Source of the DNA: Omphiscola glabra
Taxonomy: Eukaryota; Mollusca; Gastropoda; Lymnaeidae
DNA length: 64,000 nucleotides
Direction: 5' to 3'
Assembly: GCA_964017045.1 (NCBI GenBank)
Contig: OZ024810.1
Location: forward strand, 13,565,342 to 13,629,341
Below the pieces are notes generated by a model that was not told the DNA's origin, did not search any database, and saw nothing but the letters and a program-made list of their open reading frames with translations. Both the position numbers and the translations under genes were made by a program. How positions within the stretch are numbered: the stretch's first letter is position 1; the number at the start of each line of letters is the position of its first letter. Shown here one piece after another: positions 37,690 to 50,400 of the stretch.

Positions 37690-38270
37690 TTGCAATTTTT
37701 GAAAAAGGTTGTAAGAAAATCAAGATGACCTGCTATAAAATTAAAATAAAATGTCATTGACTGCAATAACATTATAATAATTTTGTATATGTTGTTATAA
37801 ATTGATAAATAGATATAGCGATCTATGAAAATGTAATTAGATAAAATGATATTTAAACTCTTAATGAAATGACATAAAGTTAAGAATAATGAAAAGATAT
37901 GATATTTTAATGAGATAATGAGATGACTTATATGATATTATAAGGAGTCGACATACGCATCAGTTAAAAATCCCTGCAGGCGAATTTGATTCATCTTAAA
38001 TATTTTATTTTTTCCTTTCATTCTATTTCCTACTTGGAAATAAAAAATGTATTATATTGTATTTTTAGCCACTATCTTCAAAATGCATAATATATGACTT
38101 ACTAAAGTGAAGAAGCTATACCTGACCAATTGGACGCGATGTTAAAATGGTTGAAATGTAAGCATAGGACAGCGACTCGATGTTTTTTAGAGATGTAAGA
38201 ATTCATTGACTGGAAATTGTGGGTGTATCAGTTTCTGGTCATTTTAATCAATATCTATTTTATTGATTTT
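37690..38270. repeat. Third, diverged copy of the gene 3' flank segment
   Basis: Contains gatgacctgctataaaat, ataatgagatgac and 'cgttagttcatctta'-like landmarks found at 15.3-15.5 and 33.3-33.6 kb. Divergence is high and boundaries are approximate. Confidence 0.4.
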
Positions 38271-39115
38271 AAGCGGACACTGACAGAATGTGGATACAAC
38301 CACATCATAGTACCTGCAATTTTATTACAAAGCCTGACCAAACTTCACTACAACCACATCATAGTACCTGCAGTATATTACAAGCCCTGACGAAACTGGA
38401 CAACAACCAAATCATAGTACCTGCAGTATATCACAAAGCATGACTAAACTCTGATAAAAAATACTTCATACTACCTGCAATACCAAACAAAATCTAACTG
38501 ATCTTTATTACAATAATTTTACACCTTAAAGATATGAAAACATAATCTGAATGAATTTTGCAACATCCACTTTTCACATTAGTTGAAATATATTACTAAC
38601 ATTGAGTAAAATGTGCTACAATCACTTCTAATTTCCTGCAATATATATCAAACCATATCTTTGCTACAAATACTTTATATAACATGCAATATACTACACA
38701 TCCTAAATATGTATTGTGCTACAAAAACTTGACTTAATATGACATGCAATATGTAATGAACTCTGGATGAACTGTGGTACAGCCATTTTATATCACAGGC
38801 AATAAATACCAAACCCTGAATGTACAGCCATACAACCATTAGATATTACCTAAAATACATCACAAACACTTACTGAACTGTGCTAAAATCACTTCATTTT
38901 ACCAGATATACGTCACAAACCCTTACCGAATTGTGCTATGCAATATATCACACACCTGTTTGAACTATCATTATATCTTACCTGCAATATACCACAAATC
39001 CTAGCTGGACTGTTCTACAACCACATCTTGCGGAGTGAACTGAGCTACAAAAACTTTGTTTTACCTGTAATATATCATAAACCCTGGCTGCGCCAGGCTA
39101 AGACCACAACATATT
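38270..39115. repeat. ~53-bp degenerate tandem array
   Basis: About 16 diverged units built on acaaccacatcatagtacct, gcaatatatcacaaaccctg and actgaactgtgct. The same family resumes at 40910-41340, so the retroelement sequence at 39120-40905 has interrupted one array. Related single units lie at 15.6-15.9 and 33.92-34.0 kb. Confidence 0.75.
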
Positions 39116-39139
39116 ACCTGTTAAATGTAACAAACATGA

Positions 39140-39590
39140 CCAAAAAACGTCTAGGAACATGGAACGTAAGGACAACCATCCTCTCCACTAGGACCACCAC
39201 CAGTCTAGGAACATGAAACGTAAGGACAACCATCCTCTCCACTAGGACCACCACCAGTCTAGGAACATGGAACGTAAGGACAACCATCCTCTTCACTAGG
39301 ACCACCGCCAGTCTAGGAACATGGAACGTAAGGACAACCATCCTCTCCACTAGGACCACCGCCAGTCTAGGAACTTAGAACGTAAGGACAACCATCCTTT
39401 CCACTAGGACCACCACCAGTCTTGGAACATGGAACGCAAGGACAACCATCCTCTCCACTAGGACCACCACCAGTCTAGGAACATGGAACGTAAGGACAAC
39501 CATCCTCTCCACTAGGACCACCGCCAGTCTAGGAACATGGAACGTAAGGACAACCATCCTCTCCACTTTGAACGTAAGGATCATGTTTGA
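39140..39590 (+). repeat. 54-bp minisatellite derived from a retrotransposon endonuclease motif
   Basis: About eight units of 54 bp, aggaacatggaacgtaagga followed by caaccatcctctccactagg and accaccaccagtct. One plus frame translates to L-G-T-W-N-V-R-T, the opening motif of RTE-type endonucleases. The following sequence (39590-40250) continues with the rest of that endonuclease, so the array arose by tandem amplification of the start of the domain. Confidence 0.85.
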
Positions 39591-40905
39591 AACTGTAAAA
39601 ACTGTCCACGTTGCCGCTAAATACATAGATACAAACTAGCCATCATTGGAATACGTGAGTCTCGATGGACAGGCTCAGGTCAGATAAAGCTCAGCACAGG
39701 GCAACTGCTGCGATAATCAGGCCAAGAAGATGAAAATTCGGCTCACAAACAAGGAATGACACTCATGTTTAGCAGAATCGCATAGAACGCATTTATATGG
39801 TTTGAAGATCACGTTTCGCTTTTAATCATGCAAAGAATTAAGACCAAAAAACAAAGAGTCAATATGGACATCCTACAGGTATATGCTCCTACCAATGATA
39901 GTAAAGATGAGGACAAAGAGGACTTCAAGAACAGACTTCAAACCCTTGTCCATAAGTATCCTAAGAGCAATATGATTATACTCATGGGTGACCTAAGTGC
40001 GAAAATAGGCAGCAACAATAAAGGCTATGAAGACTGCATGGGAACACACAGCATATGAGAGATGAATGAAAATGGTGAAAGACTAGCACATCTATGTGTC
40101 ACAGATGGACTGGTCATCGGAGGAAGCCTCTTCATGCATAGAAATATCCAGAAGGCGACATGGATATCACCAGATATGACAACGGCTAACCAATTGACGA
40201 TATCTGTATCTGCAATAAGTTTAGACGATCTCTCCAAGATGTTAGGGTAAAAAGGGGGCTGATGTAGCCTCCAACCATCATCTGCTGATTGCCAAACTAA
40301 GGCTTAAACTGAAAAAGAACTGAACAAGCGAGGGAAGCAAGAGCAAACGTTTTGACACCAACCTCTTGAAAGACGAATCCAAACTAAATGAGTTTAAACT
40401 TACTTACTATTACCAACAAGTTTCAGATCCTACAAGAACTACGCAATGGGGGAAACAATTGAACGAAATTGGAAAGACATCAGTGAGATATTCATGACTA
40501 TCTCCGAATAAGTTTTGGGCCCTAGGCAACAAACGCATAAAGAATGGATTTCTGCTGAAAGCATATAAAAAATACAATATAGGAAAAGAAGGAGTCAAAT
40601 CTAAACAATAGCCGCAGCAGAACCGAAAAGGCCAGAGCATCAGCAGAATACACTAAAGCAAATAAAGACGTTAAGCATAGTATAGAGACAGATAAAAAGA
40701 ACTACTTAGAAGGATTAGCAAGTGAAGCAGAAGAGGCAGCTTACCATATAAACACAAGAGAACTATTCAGTACAATCAAAAAGTTACCTGGAAAGTTCAA
40801 CAATCCAGAGAGACCAGTTAAAACTAACGCTAAGAAATCAATACCTGATGACGAGGGTTAGAAAAAAGTGGGATAGAGCATTTTAACGAACTCCTCAACC
40901 GGCCA
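39590..40905 (+). mobile_element. Decayed RTE-like endonuclease and linker
   Basis: In broken plus frames: I-I-G-I-R-E-S-R-W-T-G-S-G near 39640, S-G-Q-E-D-E-N near 39720, and at 39828-40058 a frame with I-L-Q-V-Y-A-P-T-N-D and I-L-M-G-D-L-S-A-K-I-G. Next comes the frame at 40062-40250, then a D-V-A-S-N-H-H-L-L-I-A-K-L segment near 40265. These are the ordered catalytic segments of RTE/BovB-type endonucleases (canonical G-D-x-N and S-D-H). Stops and the N-H-H for D-H-H change show it is dead. It continues in pieces to about 40905 and ends inside the ~53-bp array. Confidence 0.8.
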
Positions 40906-40909
40906 GCCT

Positions 40910-41345
40910 CACAACACACACTCAACATTTAGTCAACATAGAACTGTGCTACAACCATTTCATAATACCAGAAATATTCATAATAAAACCTGCCTCAACT
41001 GTGCTAAAGGTACTTCATATTACTTGCAATACATCACAAAATTTGCTACAACCACTTCGTAAGAACTAAAATAAATCACAAACCCTGAATTTATTTTGGA
41101 ATAGCCACTTGATATTACCAGCAATTTATCTCCAAACCCTGCCTAAAATCTCCTACAACCAACTTCATTTTACCTGCAATACAACACTAGCCTTTGCTGA
41201 GCTTGGCTACAACCATGTCATGTTACAGGCAGTACATAATATACGCTTTATAAATCGTGCTACAACCCATTCATATTTTCTGCCATAAATAAAAGTATTG
41301 TTTGAGCTTCGTTACAAAAACGTATAGTTCCTGCAAAATATAACA
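40910..41345. repeat. ~53-bp degenerate tandem array, continuation
   Basis: About eight diverged units of the family at 38270-39115 (ctacaaccatttcataatac, gcaatacatcacaaa). It runs up to the 3' end of copy C exon 13. Confidence 0.7.
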
Positions 41346-41438
41346 AGTTTTACCCTAAATGCCTCATTGTTGAAATCGGTAAGCAAGATAAGTCCTTTGT
41401 ATTTCTATAGTAAAGGGGACTCATTGAATGTACTAAAA

Positions 41439-44400
41439 TTAAAAGCCTAACTTTAGCAACAGCCAGTAAATACATTGTTCGAAAATCCTAAATAAATGGC
41501 CTAATTTTTGCAATATCCATTCAAAATAACCTGGAATGAAAATTGTGTAGTTCTTCTCAAATCCTGGAACCTCTTCTAATATAATTATGATCTGGGCTTG
41601 AATAAATCTCTTCAATGATGAAACGCCCCCTTTAACGTCCACAGACTCATTTGATGCAATCTAATAAGAAATTAGGATTTAGAAAAGGATTAGAACCATT
41701 ATCTGCGTAACGTTTGGAAAATGGACAGAACAGTAGAGCGTCAACTTTCCAAACACCAATCAACAGAAAGGTCGGTTATTCGTACTGATCGTCTTTGATT
41801 ATTACTATTATTATCATTAGTTTTTATTTTTAAGTATCAAGTCCCAGGCATGCGTTTTAATGCCATTCAAAGAAATTGTTTGTGTGTTAAATATGTTTTC
41901 TGAAGTACATTTTATGTACACAATATTGTTTGGTTTTTTTTACCGTCTGGTGCGTACTCGAATAAATTAGACGGTTTTTTTGGAAGCATGATCAGACCAC
42001 ACACAGTTGTTCATGTGAGACGCATGGATGTTCAAAATTAAATCCACACACTTGTAGCGATTGATCCACCCATGTAACAGCTATGTTCGATATTATATTT
42101 ATATAGCTCATTTAGTACATATAAACAAATCTGGGGCCCCTAGCCCCCAAACGGAATATTGTGAAATGGATGTACTAATTCAGATACCTACTTATTATGT
42201 CACATACAAACAGAAATGTCGCAGTTTGTATTTGATTCAATTCCACCCACCTATACCACAGCTCTGTTTGAAATTATATTTAAATAGCTCATATAAGAAA
42301 AGAAAATGAATTTTCTTGCCCCAGACCTCAAAAGGAAAATTGTAAAATGGTTGTACGTATTCAGAAACCTTTCGCGGCGTGCAGAGGGAAAAACTCATTA
42401 AAGTTGTATCACAATCAATTGAATGTTACAGGAGCGCATACGGAAATTATATTGACATAGCTAATATTAGAAAAAAACAGGAATTTAGGGTCGACGACTC
42501 AAAACGGAATATTCTAAAAGGGTTGGAATTACTCATAAAAATGCAATCACATGAATGGTGTAGGAGCGCATTCGGGAATACATACATACATACATACAGT
42601 AAGATATTTATTATATAAATAGAGAGAGAGAGAGACATAGTCAATGGTGAAATTGTGTGATAACAGCGTAAAACAATTTCAACGCCTCCACTAATCCATT
42701 TAAATTCTAGATGCATATCGTAAACTCAGTCACTTGACTCGGATATGCTATCTTTAAACGTGTTCTTTAAAATAACACACTGTTCCGATAATGGGCGCGC
42801 CTGGTTATAAGCTACACTTTTCAATATCGTTGCTATGTTTAAATATATTAAATTTTAAACCCCTTTGTAGGCAATCCTTTTAACATTGTTGACAAAAAGG
42901 TTTGATTATATTCTAGCACCTGTCGTCTAGTTTGTAAAATAGTCCTTTTACGTAAAACAAACAACTTTGGTGAAAAATAAATGCAAAAACCGCTTTCCAT
43001 GATTAATAATGTAAGAATATTTACATTTATAATTTTTATCAATATAATAATCCTGAACCAGAGAAAATTAATTTGAATATTGTAAGATTTGATTGAAATT
43101 TGGGATTAATCTTAATTGACGACAAACCATTTATTTAAAACCTTGGTTCTTCAGTGTACATGATAGCCAGCAGGAACTTAAACTATGTTTTTTTTTAATT
43201 GCTGCAAGGATGCACTGTAAGTTAAAAGAACTAAGTAGGCCAACTGAATTTTTCACTGGCAATTCTTTGGATGACATTGTGGAAAGAGTAAACAAAACAA
43301 GTAGGCAATACGGTTAAAAACTGTTGACATGCATGTAGCCAGAAATCTTCATGATTCTCTGGAATCCTATGTTCAGGGACGTAAATAAAAGAAAGCAAAG
43401 GGTAAGTCTAAGTAGATATGATGGACCAGAAGAAGAAACATATCTTTCTAAACATGATGGAATTGAAAAGTTAAAGCTCGAAACACCTCTTTCTATTTGG
43501 GATCCCTGAACTCTGACCTCACAAACCGTACAAAAGCTTATTCTTGGATTAGAAATGTATTTTCATTATTTACGGGGAAAAGTAAGCTTAGTTACAATGA
43601 GCTAAACAAAACAAAAGTGTGAAGATATATCTTATGTGTATCACAAAGACATCACTAAAAATTACATATTAAATGAATGCCAGCATCTCAAAAACTCTAT
43701 AGTGTGACACTATCCATGCCTTGGACGAAAATATTATTTCAGGCAACTTGAAATCTGTATTCGCTTATGTCGAAAATGCACTCAGAAAGTTCATGTCAAT
43801 GTTGAGAACTAACTGTACAGGGGAACGTTCATTTTTAAGATGGTAGCTCATAAAGAATAAGCTTCGCAGCACAATGGAGACAGCAACGTATGAACTGGCT
43901 TTGATTTATGTGCATGGAAAAATGACATCCTTAAGACCATTGACTTTAAACAATGCTCTGCAAAAACCTTAAGCAAACGATTGTTTTGATTCATATTACA
44001 TGAATATATCTGTCAAAAATGATAATTTTTCATAATCTTTAATTTATTATAGTTTATTTATGATAATGTTTTAGAGCAATTATTGATTTTAATTGATTTT
44101 TTAAAATCAATAAACTGAATTAATCTATGTTTAACTTTATTTAAATTTAATTTAATTTTTTTTTATTATGTTGGCTGGGAGCAGGACGTTTGCGGCACAT
44201 CCCTCCACTCGCTGCCATTAAAAACCACTTCACTTCCCGTAGTCAGGCCCTATTCGGCTTGGGGTGGTATTCAATATGGAAAGTTGATTATGAACAAAGA
44301 ATTGATTGCTTGAAACATTACAATATTTTTTTAAAATGTTGTTCTTTAAGCAGTGGATTGATGAGCCTTACCACCACAAGGAGATCTAGGATTGTAAGTA

Positions 44401-47400
44401 ACTCTGCCTACACCAGTAGGACTAGGATTGTAAGTAACTCTGCCTACACCAGTAGGACTAGGATTGTAAGTAACTCTGCCTACACCAGTAGGACTAGGAT
44501 TTTCATTAACTCCGGCTACACCAGGAGAATTAAATTTATTATTGAGCTGTGTCACAACCGGGAAGAATTTAATTATTATTCATCTCTGCCTATTCCGTGA
44601 GGTTAAGAGAAATTACTGACCCATGCCACTACCAGAACAAGAGTTTTATATTCAGCTTTGTCACTACCACTACCAGCTTTTATTATTGCCTTATGCTACC
44701 ACCTGTAGGACTAGAAGTTGACCTACTTTGAGAGATCCCTGGGTCACTGCGGCTAATATTTGCAGTTTCTCTTCCTCGACAAGGGGGTAATCAAAGATAT
44801 ACATTTTTTTCAGATCCGTGCAGTAGACCATAGATCTGTTTGGCAAGCACGGAAGTTCTGACATCTGAGGATGTAATGATGTTAAAATTACACTATTTAT
44901 TGAAACCAACATTTCTAATTCAAACATTTAAAAAATGTCGGCCTTTTAAGATTATAGAATATTGCAACCACATGGAAACAGCAAGGCTTTTTTTCCCAAT
45001 AAGAACTGGAAGGGCCATTTTAAAAAATCGGAAACATTCGGAAATATGTATTCAATATATATTATTATTAAACTAAAGTATTATAAAGTTATATATATTT
45101 ATAAATTTAAAAAAAAAGTGAAAGAAATAAGAGTTTTTCCACCACCGTTCGTTTTTGTTTTTATACTTATACACCTATATTGATTTAGAACTTTTTGACA
45201 TTAAGGCAATCGCTTAAATCATTTGACATCATTGATTTAATTCTAATAATTTGTAGTAATATATTTATTGTTATTACCTCTATATTAAAATCCCTCAGGT
45301 TAACTTTACGAGGACGTATTTTCTTCTTCAAGTTGTCCGCCAAGAATTCATTTACTTTATCCGTTAAGAATGTTTTCAGTTCACCTGGTACTGGAATATA
45401 CAAAAAAAAATCCACAGGAAGGCTGTTAAAATATCAAATCAATTATAATTTTTTTTTGTATATTTTGGGCGAATGGTCCAAATGTTTACCTCCAAACACA
45501 AGTCAATTAAATATGTGTCATACATGCCAACCTTTAGGATCAGAAAGTGTACAAAAGCCCACACCCCCCTCCCCCCCCCCCATAAATAAAAGTAAAAGTA
45601 AAAAACAAAATATTAATTTTTAACCTTAAAAAATTTAATTGTCAATATTTTAATGAATGCAATAATTGCCTTTCTGGTAATTTCTTGTTTTGTTTAAGAA
45701 CCCAAATAAAAAGGTTTCCATGTTAATTTTTCCAGATACGATTTCTTTGAACGTTAAGTCGCTTTCTGCAAATTTTGCGGCCCCCCACCCCAATTGACAA
45801 TGATCGCTAACAATATGCATTGCTCTATGGCAATGTTAGAAAAGGATTCATATTAAATGAAATATCTCCCCGCTTGTTGTCTCATGCGTCCCACTAAGTC
45901 AGTAGCTGGTATAGTGTTTTTTTTCAACTTCCTAATTTATAACTATGTATTCTAACTAAAAATTATTCATTTATTTTTAGGTTGATTGTGTCTCATTAAT
46001 CTACTAGAAAGCTTTATCGCTGTCCAAAACACTTAAATGATAAAGGAATTTGTTTATTTTTGGAAAGAAAGTCTTCATGAAGAATCCAATGACAATATGA
46101 TCCCCCGGAAAAGAGATGATACATAAAATTAATTGTAGGTCACCAGATGGTAAAAAAAACCAACACTTTCAACATGTTCTTATCCATCAGAGACATGGAT
46201 CAGACGTTCTGGATTTAACAAGCAATCGGATATCATATTCATACCCAGACCACCTGCTTGTAATTAGTTAAATAAATTAAAATAGGTAAGAAACTTTTAA
46301 CGATAGCGACATATTTGAAGAATGTATGTAAAGATAAAAGACGAAAATAATGGATGCGAGACGAGACTTAAAATATGCGATTGCGAACGTAGAGAATATA
46401 ATAACGGAGAAGAGGTAAGTACTTGAGAGGTTGGCTTGATATTTTGAGGAATACTACATGCAAACAATGGATGTGATGAAGAGTATGAACAGCCACATGG
46501 AGGACCATGTTTTAGAACACGCTCCAGTTTGGAAGAATTTCCAGAAGCAATAATAATTTTTTTTAAATCACAAATTTTCTAAAAAGTACACATCAGAGAA
46601 GCTCTTATTAAATATGAAGGAAAACAGTTACACAGTCGGACATATTCTCTGTCAAGAAGAGAAACATTATAGAAGAAGGGGAAACACCAGATGCCCATTG
46701 GAGAAGTGTTTCTAATATTTTAGCACAGTGCACCACCACGAATTGGAATGTAAAATGGCTTGTGACAGCATGAAACGGAAGTATCTATGTGAGATCCTGT
46801 AGACGCTTGTCACACCTAACAAACTGAAAAGACTGATACATATGAAATTAAACATCACAAAAAGGCAAAATAAGGTTCAGAGTGAATACTTCAGCAATTT
46901 CAGATTAGTCGAGGCCCAATATGAGTAGACTCATTGCCTTGTATGCTAAGGAACCTAGGAAGATAGAGTTATGCGAAACAAACATATTGACACCCGAGGA
47001 ATAATCACAGGTTACTTTTTGAGCAAAAACCCAAGACTCACAACCAATAGGCTCTCTTAACATCTAACTCCTTGAGTATTATGCATATGCCGAAGACATA
47101 GCACCGTTAGGGAAAAGTGGTAAAGAGATATCAAAAGTTTTTATTTCATTAGAAGACCAAATAAACAAACGTACACGAATATGTTATACCAGCACCCCAC
47201 TCTAGTAGCAGAGACAAAAATGGACAGGCTTACGTCCAAATGACATTTTCTAAAAGTAGTTTACACCATTCAACGCTATCTTTTAAAGAATGATATCGAT
47301 GTATCCCTAAATTAGGAAGATACTGGTAAAAATAAAAACCCCGCTGAGCACCTATAATTATAGGGCCCTAACGATCCCAAACCATGGACCAGAAGTCATT

Positions 47401-50400
47401 TTAAAAATAAAGCAAAAAGATTTAATCTTAGTTTAAACCAACGTTAAAATTAGTGTAGGTCGCGTTCATTTTTCTTTTCTTAATCCAGTGAAAAAAACGT
47501 TATATTTGTTTATAAATCAGAGTGACATGGAAATAAAAAAAGAAAACGAACAATGTACTTACTTATAAACCGTGTCAATTGACATGTATAGTAGAACAGC
47601 TAATTCACTGCAACTACAATGTATAGTAGGACAGCTAACTCACTCCAACTACAATGTATAGTAGGACATCTAACTCACTCCAACTACAATGTATAGTAGG
47701 ACATCTAACTCACTCCAACTACAATGTATAGTAGGACATCTAAATCACTCCAACTACAATATATAGTAGGAAATCTAAATCACTACAAGTATAATGTACA
47801 GTAGGACAGCTAACTCACTCCAACTAGCACACATAGTATCTTACTTACCGCTATAATGTGTAGAGAATTGATCTTATTTTAATATATTGCTCGTTGATAA
47901 ACATTACAAAACAAAGGACGATACGGTAAATTAAATAGAGTAATAAAGAACGATACCCTAACGGGTGCTATTTACAAATAATAATTTAAAAAGTTAACTT
48001 TACAATACAAAATCAACTAGAATAAAACTAAGGCTATTTACGTACACTTCAGTAATGAACTGATAACCGGAACAATGTTAGAAGTTGCACACCCATGCAC
48101 AGTAAATATAACCTACAACATCTACGATCAGTACAGTATGTCAGTCTATTAGTTTTACTTTCGACTCGCATCGTAATCGCAAACTCTGTCTCCCTCTTTG
48201 TCCCGCAGTCTCTGTCTAGCTCAGTGGTTCTCAACCTTTCTAATGCCGCGACCCTTTAAAACAGTTCTTTATGTTGTGGCAGCCCCCAACCACAAAATTA
48301 TTTTCTTTAGTACTTCATACTGTCTTTCATAGAGACTTTTCAAGAAATGTTTCACACATTGTATCTGTATCTCGGCCTGTCTCGTAAGTTATAAAGAATT
48401 CGGAATAAGGCTGTGTTTAAAGGTAGTTCAGGTCAAAGGAGACACTTTATAATTCGACTACACCAAATCGTCTTGTTCTTTATTACATATATGTATTTTA
48501 TGTTATTGTCACGATTATGTCTCTTTTAAAATATTTTTATGTACAGCGCGGTGAGCCCAGCCCTAGGCTGGGGTACCGCGCTATATAAGACAGCAAATAA
48601 TAATAATAATAATAATATTGGAGTCACCCAGAGTTCGTGAAAGAGATGAGCTAAAAAACCATGACTTTAACACAATGTAAACCTGGCCAACGTCTACCGT
48701 GACAAGTAGGACAGCTACCTGGCTCCAACTAGCCTGTATAGTAGGGCAGCTAGCTCATTCCCAGTACCCTGTATATAGGACAGCTTACTCATTCCAAGTA
48801 CCCTGTACGGTAGGACAGCTAGCTCACTCCCAGTACCCTGTATGGTAGGACAGCTAGCTCACTCACAGTACCCTGTATGATAGGACAGCTAACTCACTCC
48901 AACCACCATATATAGTAGGACAGCTAACTCGCTCCATCTAGCAAGTACATTAGAAAAGCTACTATCCCCCACCATTCAATGCACAATTCAATTAAATGTA
49001 GGCTACCCCCTCTCTTTCCACTACATTTCCCATAAATTTATCACATCCAAAGCCCTAATTCCATCAAATTTTCTTTACATTTTTGCACATCTACTAATGA
49101 CCATAACATTACGGTACAAATGAAGTCAATTTAACGACTAGAATGACATATTAATGGATTTGCTTACATCAAAATGTTACCACTATGCTTAAACTACCTG
49201 ATATTAATTGAAGGAAAGGTTCCGAAGTGACCCCCAGTCGGTCTAAATAAATATACTTGAGGCGTTTACAGTTGGTTAGTAAGGCTTTTATTGATTTATC
49301 GGTTAGACCTAGGGAAAAAAACCATAGAACAATATAAACAATGGATTTTATTATATAATTAGTATACATTAGAATGGTTAAAAGTTTTAATTCTTTTTTC
49401 TACTAAACTTGTGTTAATGACACTTTCTCTGAAGCATTTTTATTTTATTGATATAAACAATTGTTATTTTGTTTTGCATTCTAAGGATGGACAGGTCTCT
49501 TATGGATTTGGCTGCGTAAAATGTGTAATGAACAAAAATGTACTCAGCAAGGAAAAACTTTCTTTGCGAATGATACGTTTGCTATATCATTAAAAATGTT
49601 AAACGACACAACATTAAGGATGGTCTGTGAGTGGCATATCACTCCGTTAAAAGCACTTTTATTAGTATCATAATTCTAATTTATCAATTTTATTCGTTTT
49701 TTTTTCAACTCAAAAATTGTTTCCCAAATTTACCTGATCTATTTATTCTTTAGCCCAATGAAAGCATTAACTATCTGTAAGAAAGTAAACCTTGAAACTA
49801 TGCAAATCCTAATCTTTCAAAATCTCATACCTGAGAAACCTCCCATATTAATCTTTTCAAGAAGACGTACATTTTTGGATAGAAGAATGAAAGATGCATC
49901 TGAAAAATCACCTGAAGACAAAAAACAAAATAAAAAAAAGAGTAATCAGTCATTTAAACGTTTGACGATAAAATAACGCGCAGCTAGAAGTGACTGGGAC
50001 ACGTTTGGGTGGACTAGGACCAGTTGGGGTAGACTAGGACCAGCTGGGGTGGAATAGGACCAGTTGGGTGGAATACGACCAGTTGGGGTAGACTAGGACC
50101 AGTTGGGGTAGACTAGGACCAGTTGGGTAGACTAGGACCAGTTGGGGTGGAATAGGACCAGTTGGGGTAGACTAGGACCAGTTGGGGTGGACTAGGACCA
50201 GTTGTGGTAGAATAGGACCAGTTGGGGTAGACTAGGACCAGTTGGGGTAGACTAGGACCAATTGGGGTAGACTAGGACCAGTTGGGTAGACTAGGACCAG
50301 TTGGAGTGGACTGGGACCAGTTTGGGTGGAATAGGACCAGTTGGGGTAGACAAGGACCAGTTGAAAGTGAATAGGGAAAATTGGGCTGGACTACGGCCCG

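Noticed and set aside
39114..39626. Minus-strand frames with M-V-V-L-T-F-H-V-P-R repeats
   Set aside because: Antisense reading of the 54-bp array; the plus-strand reading explains the sequence as an endonuclease motif.
47930..48490. Short inverted match (gtaataaagaac and gttctttattac) as transposon ends around the SPIN-like piece
   Set aside because: Only about 12 bp match and no further terminal similarity or target duplication was seen.
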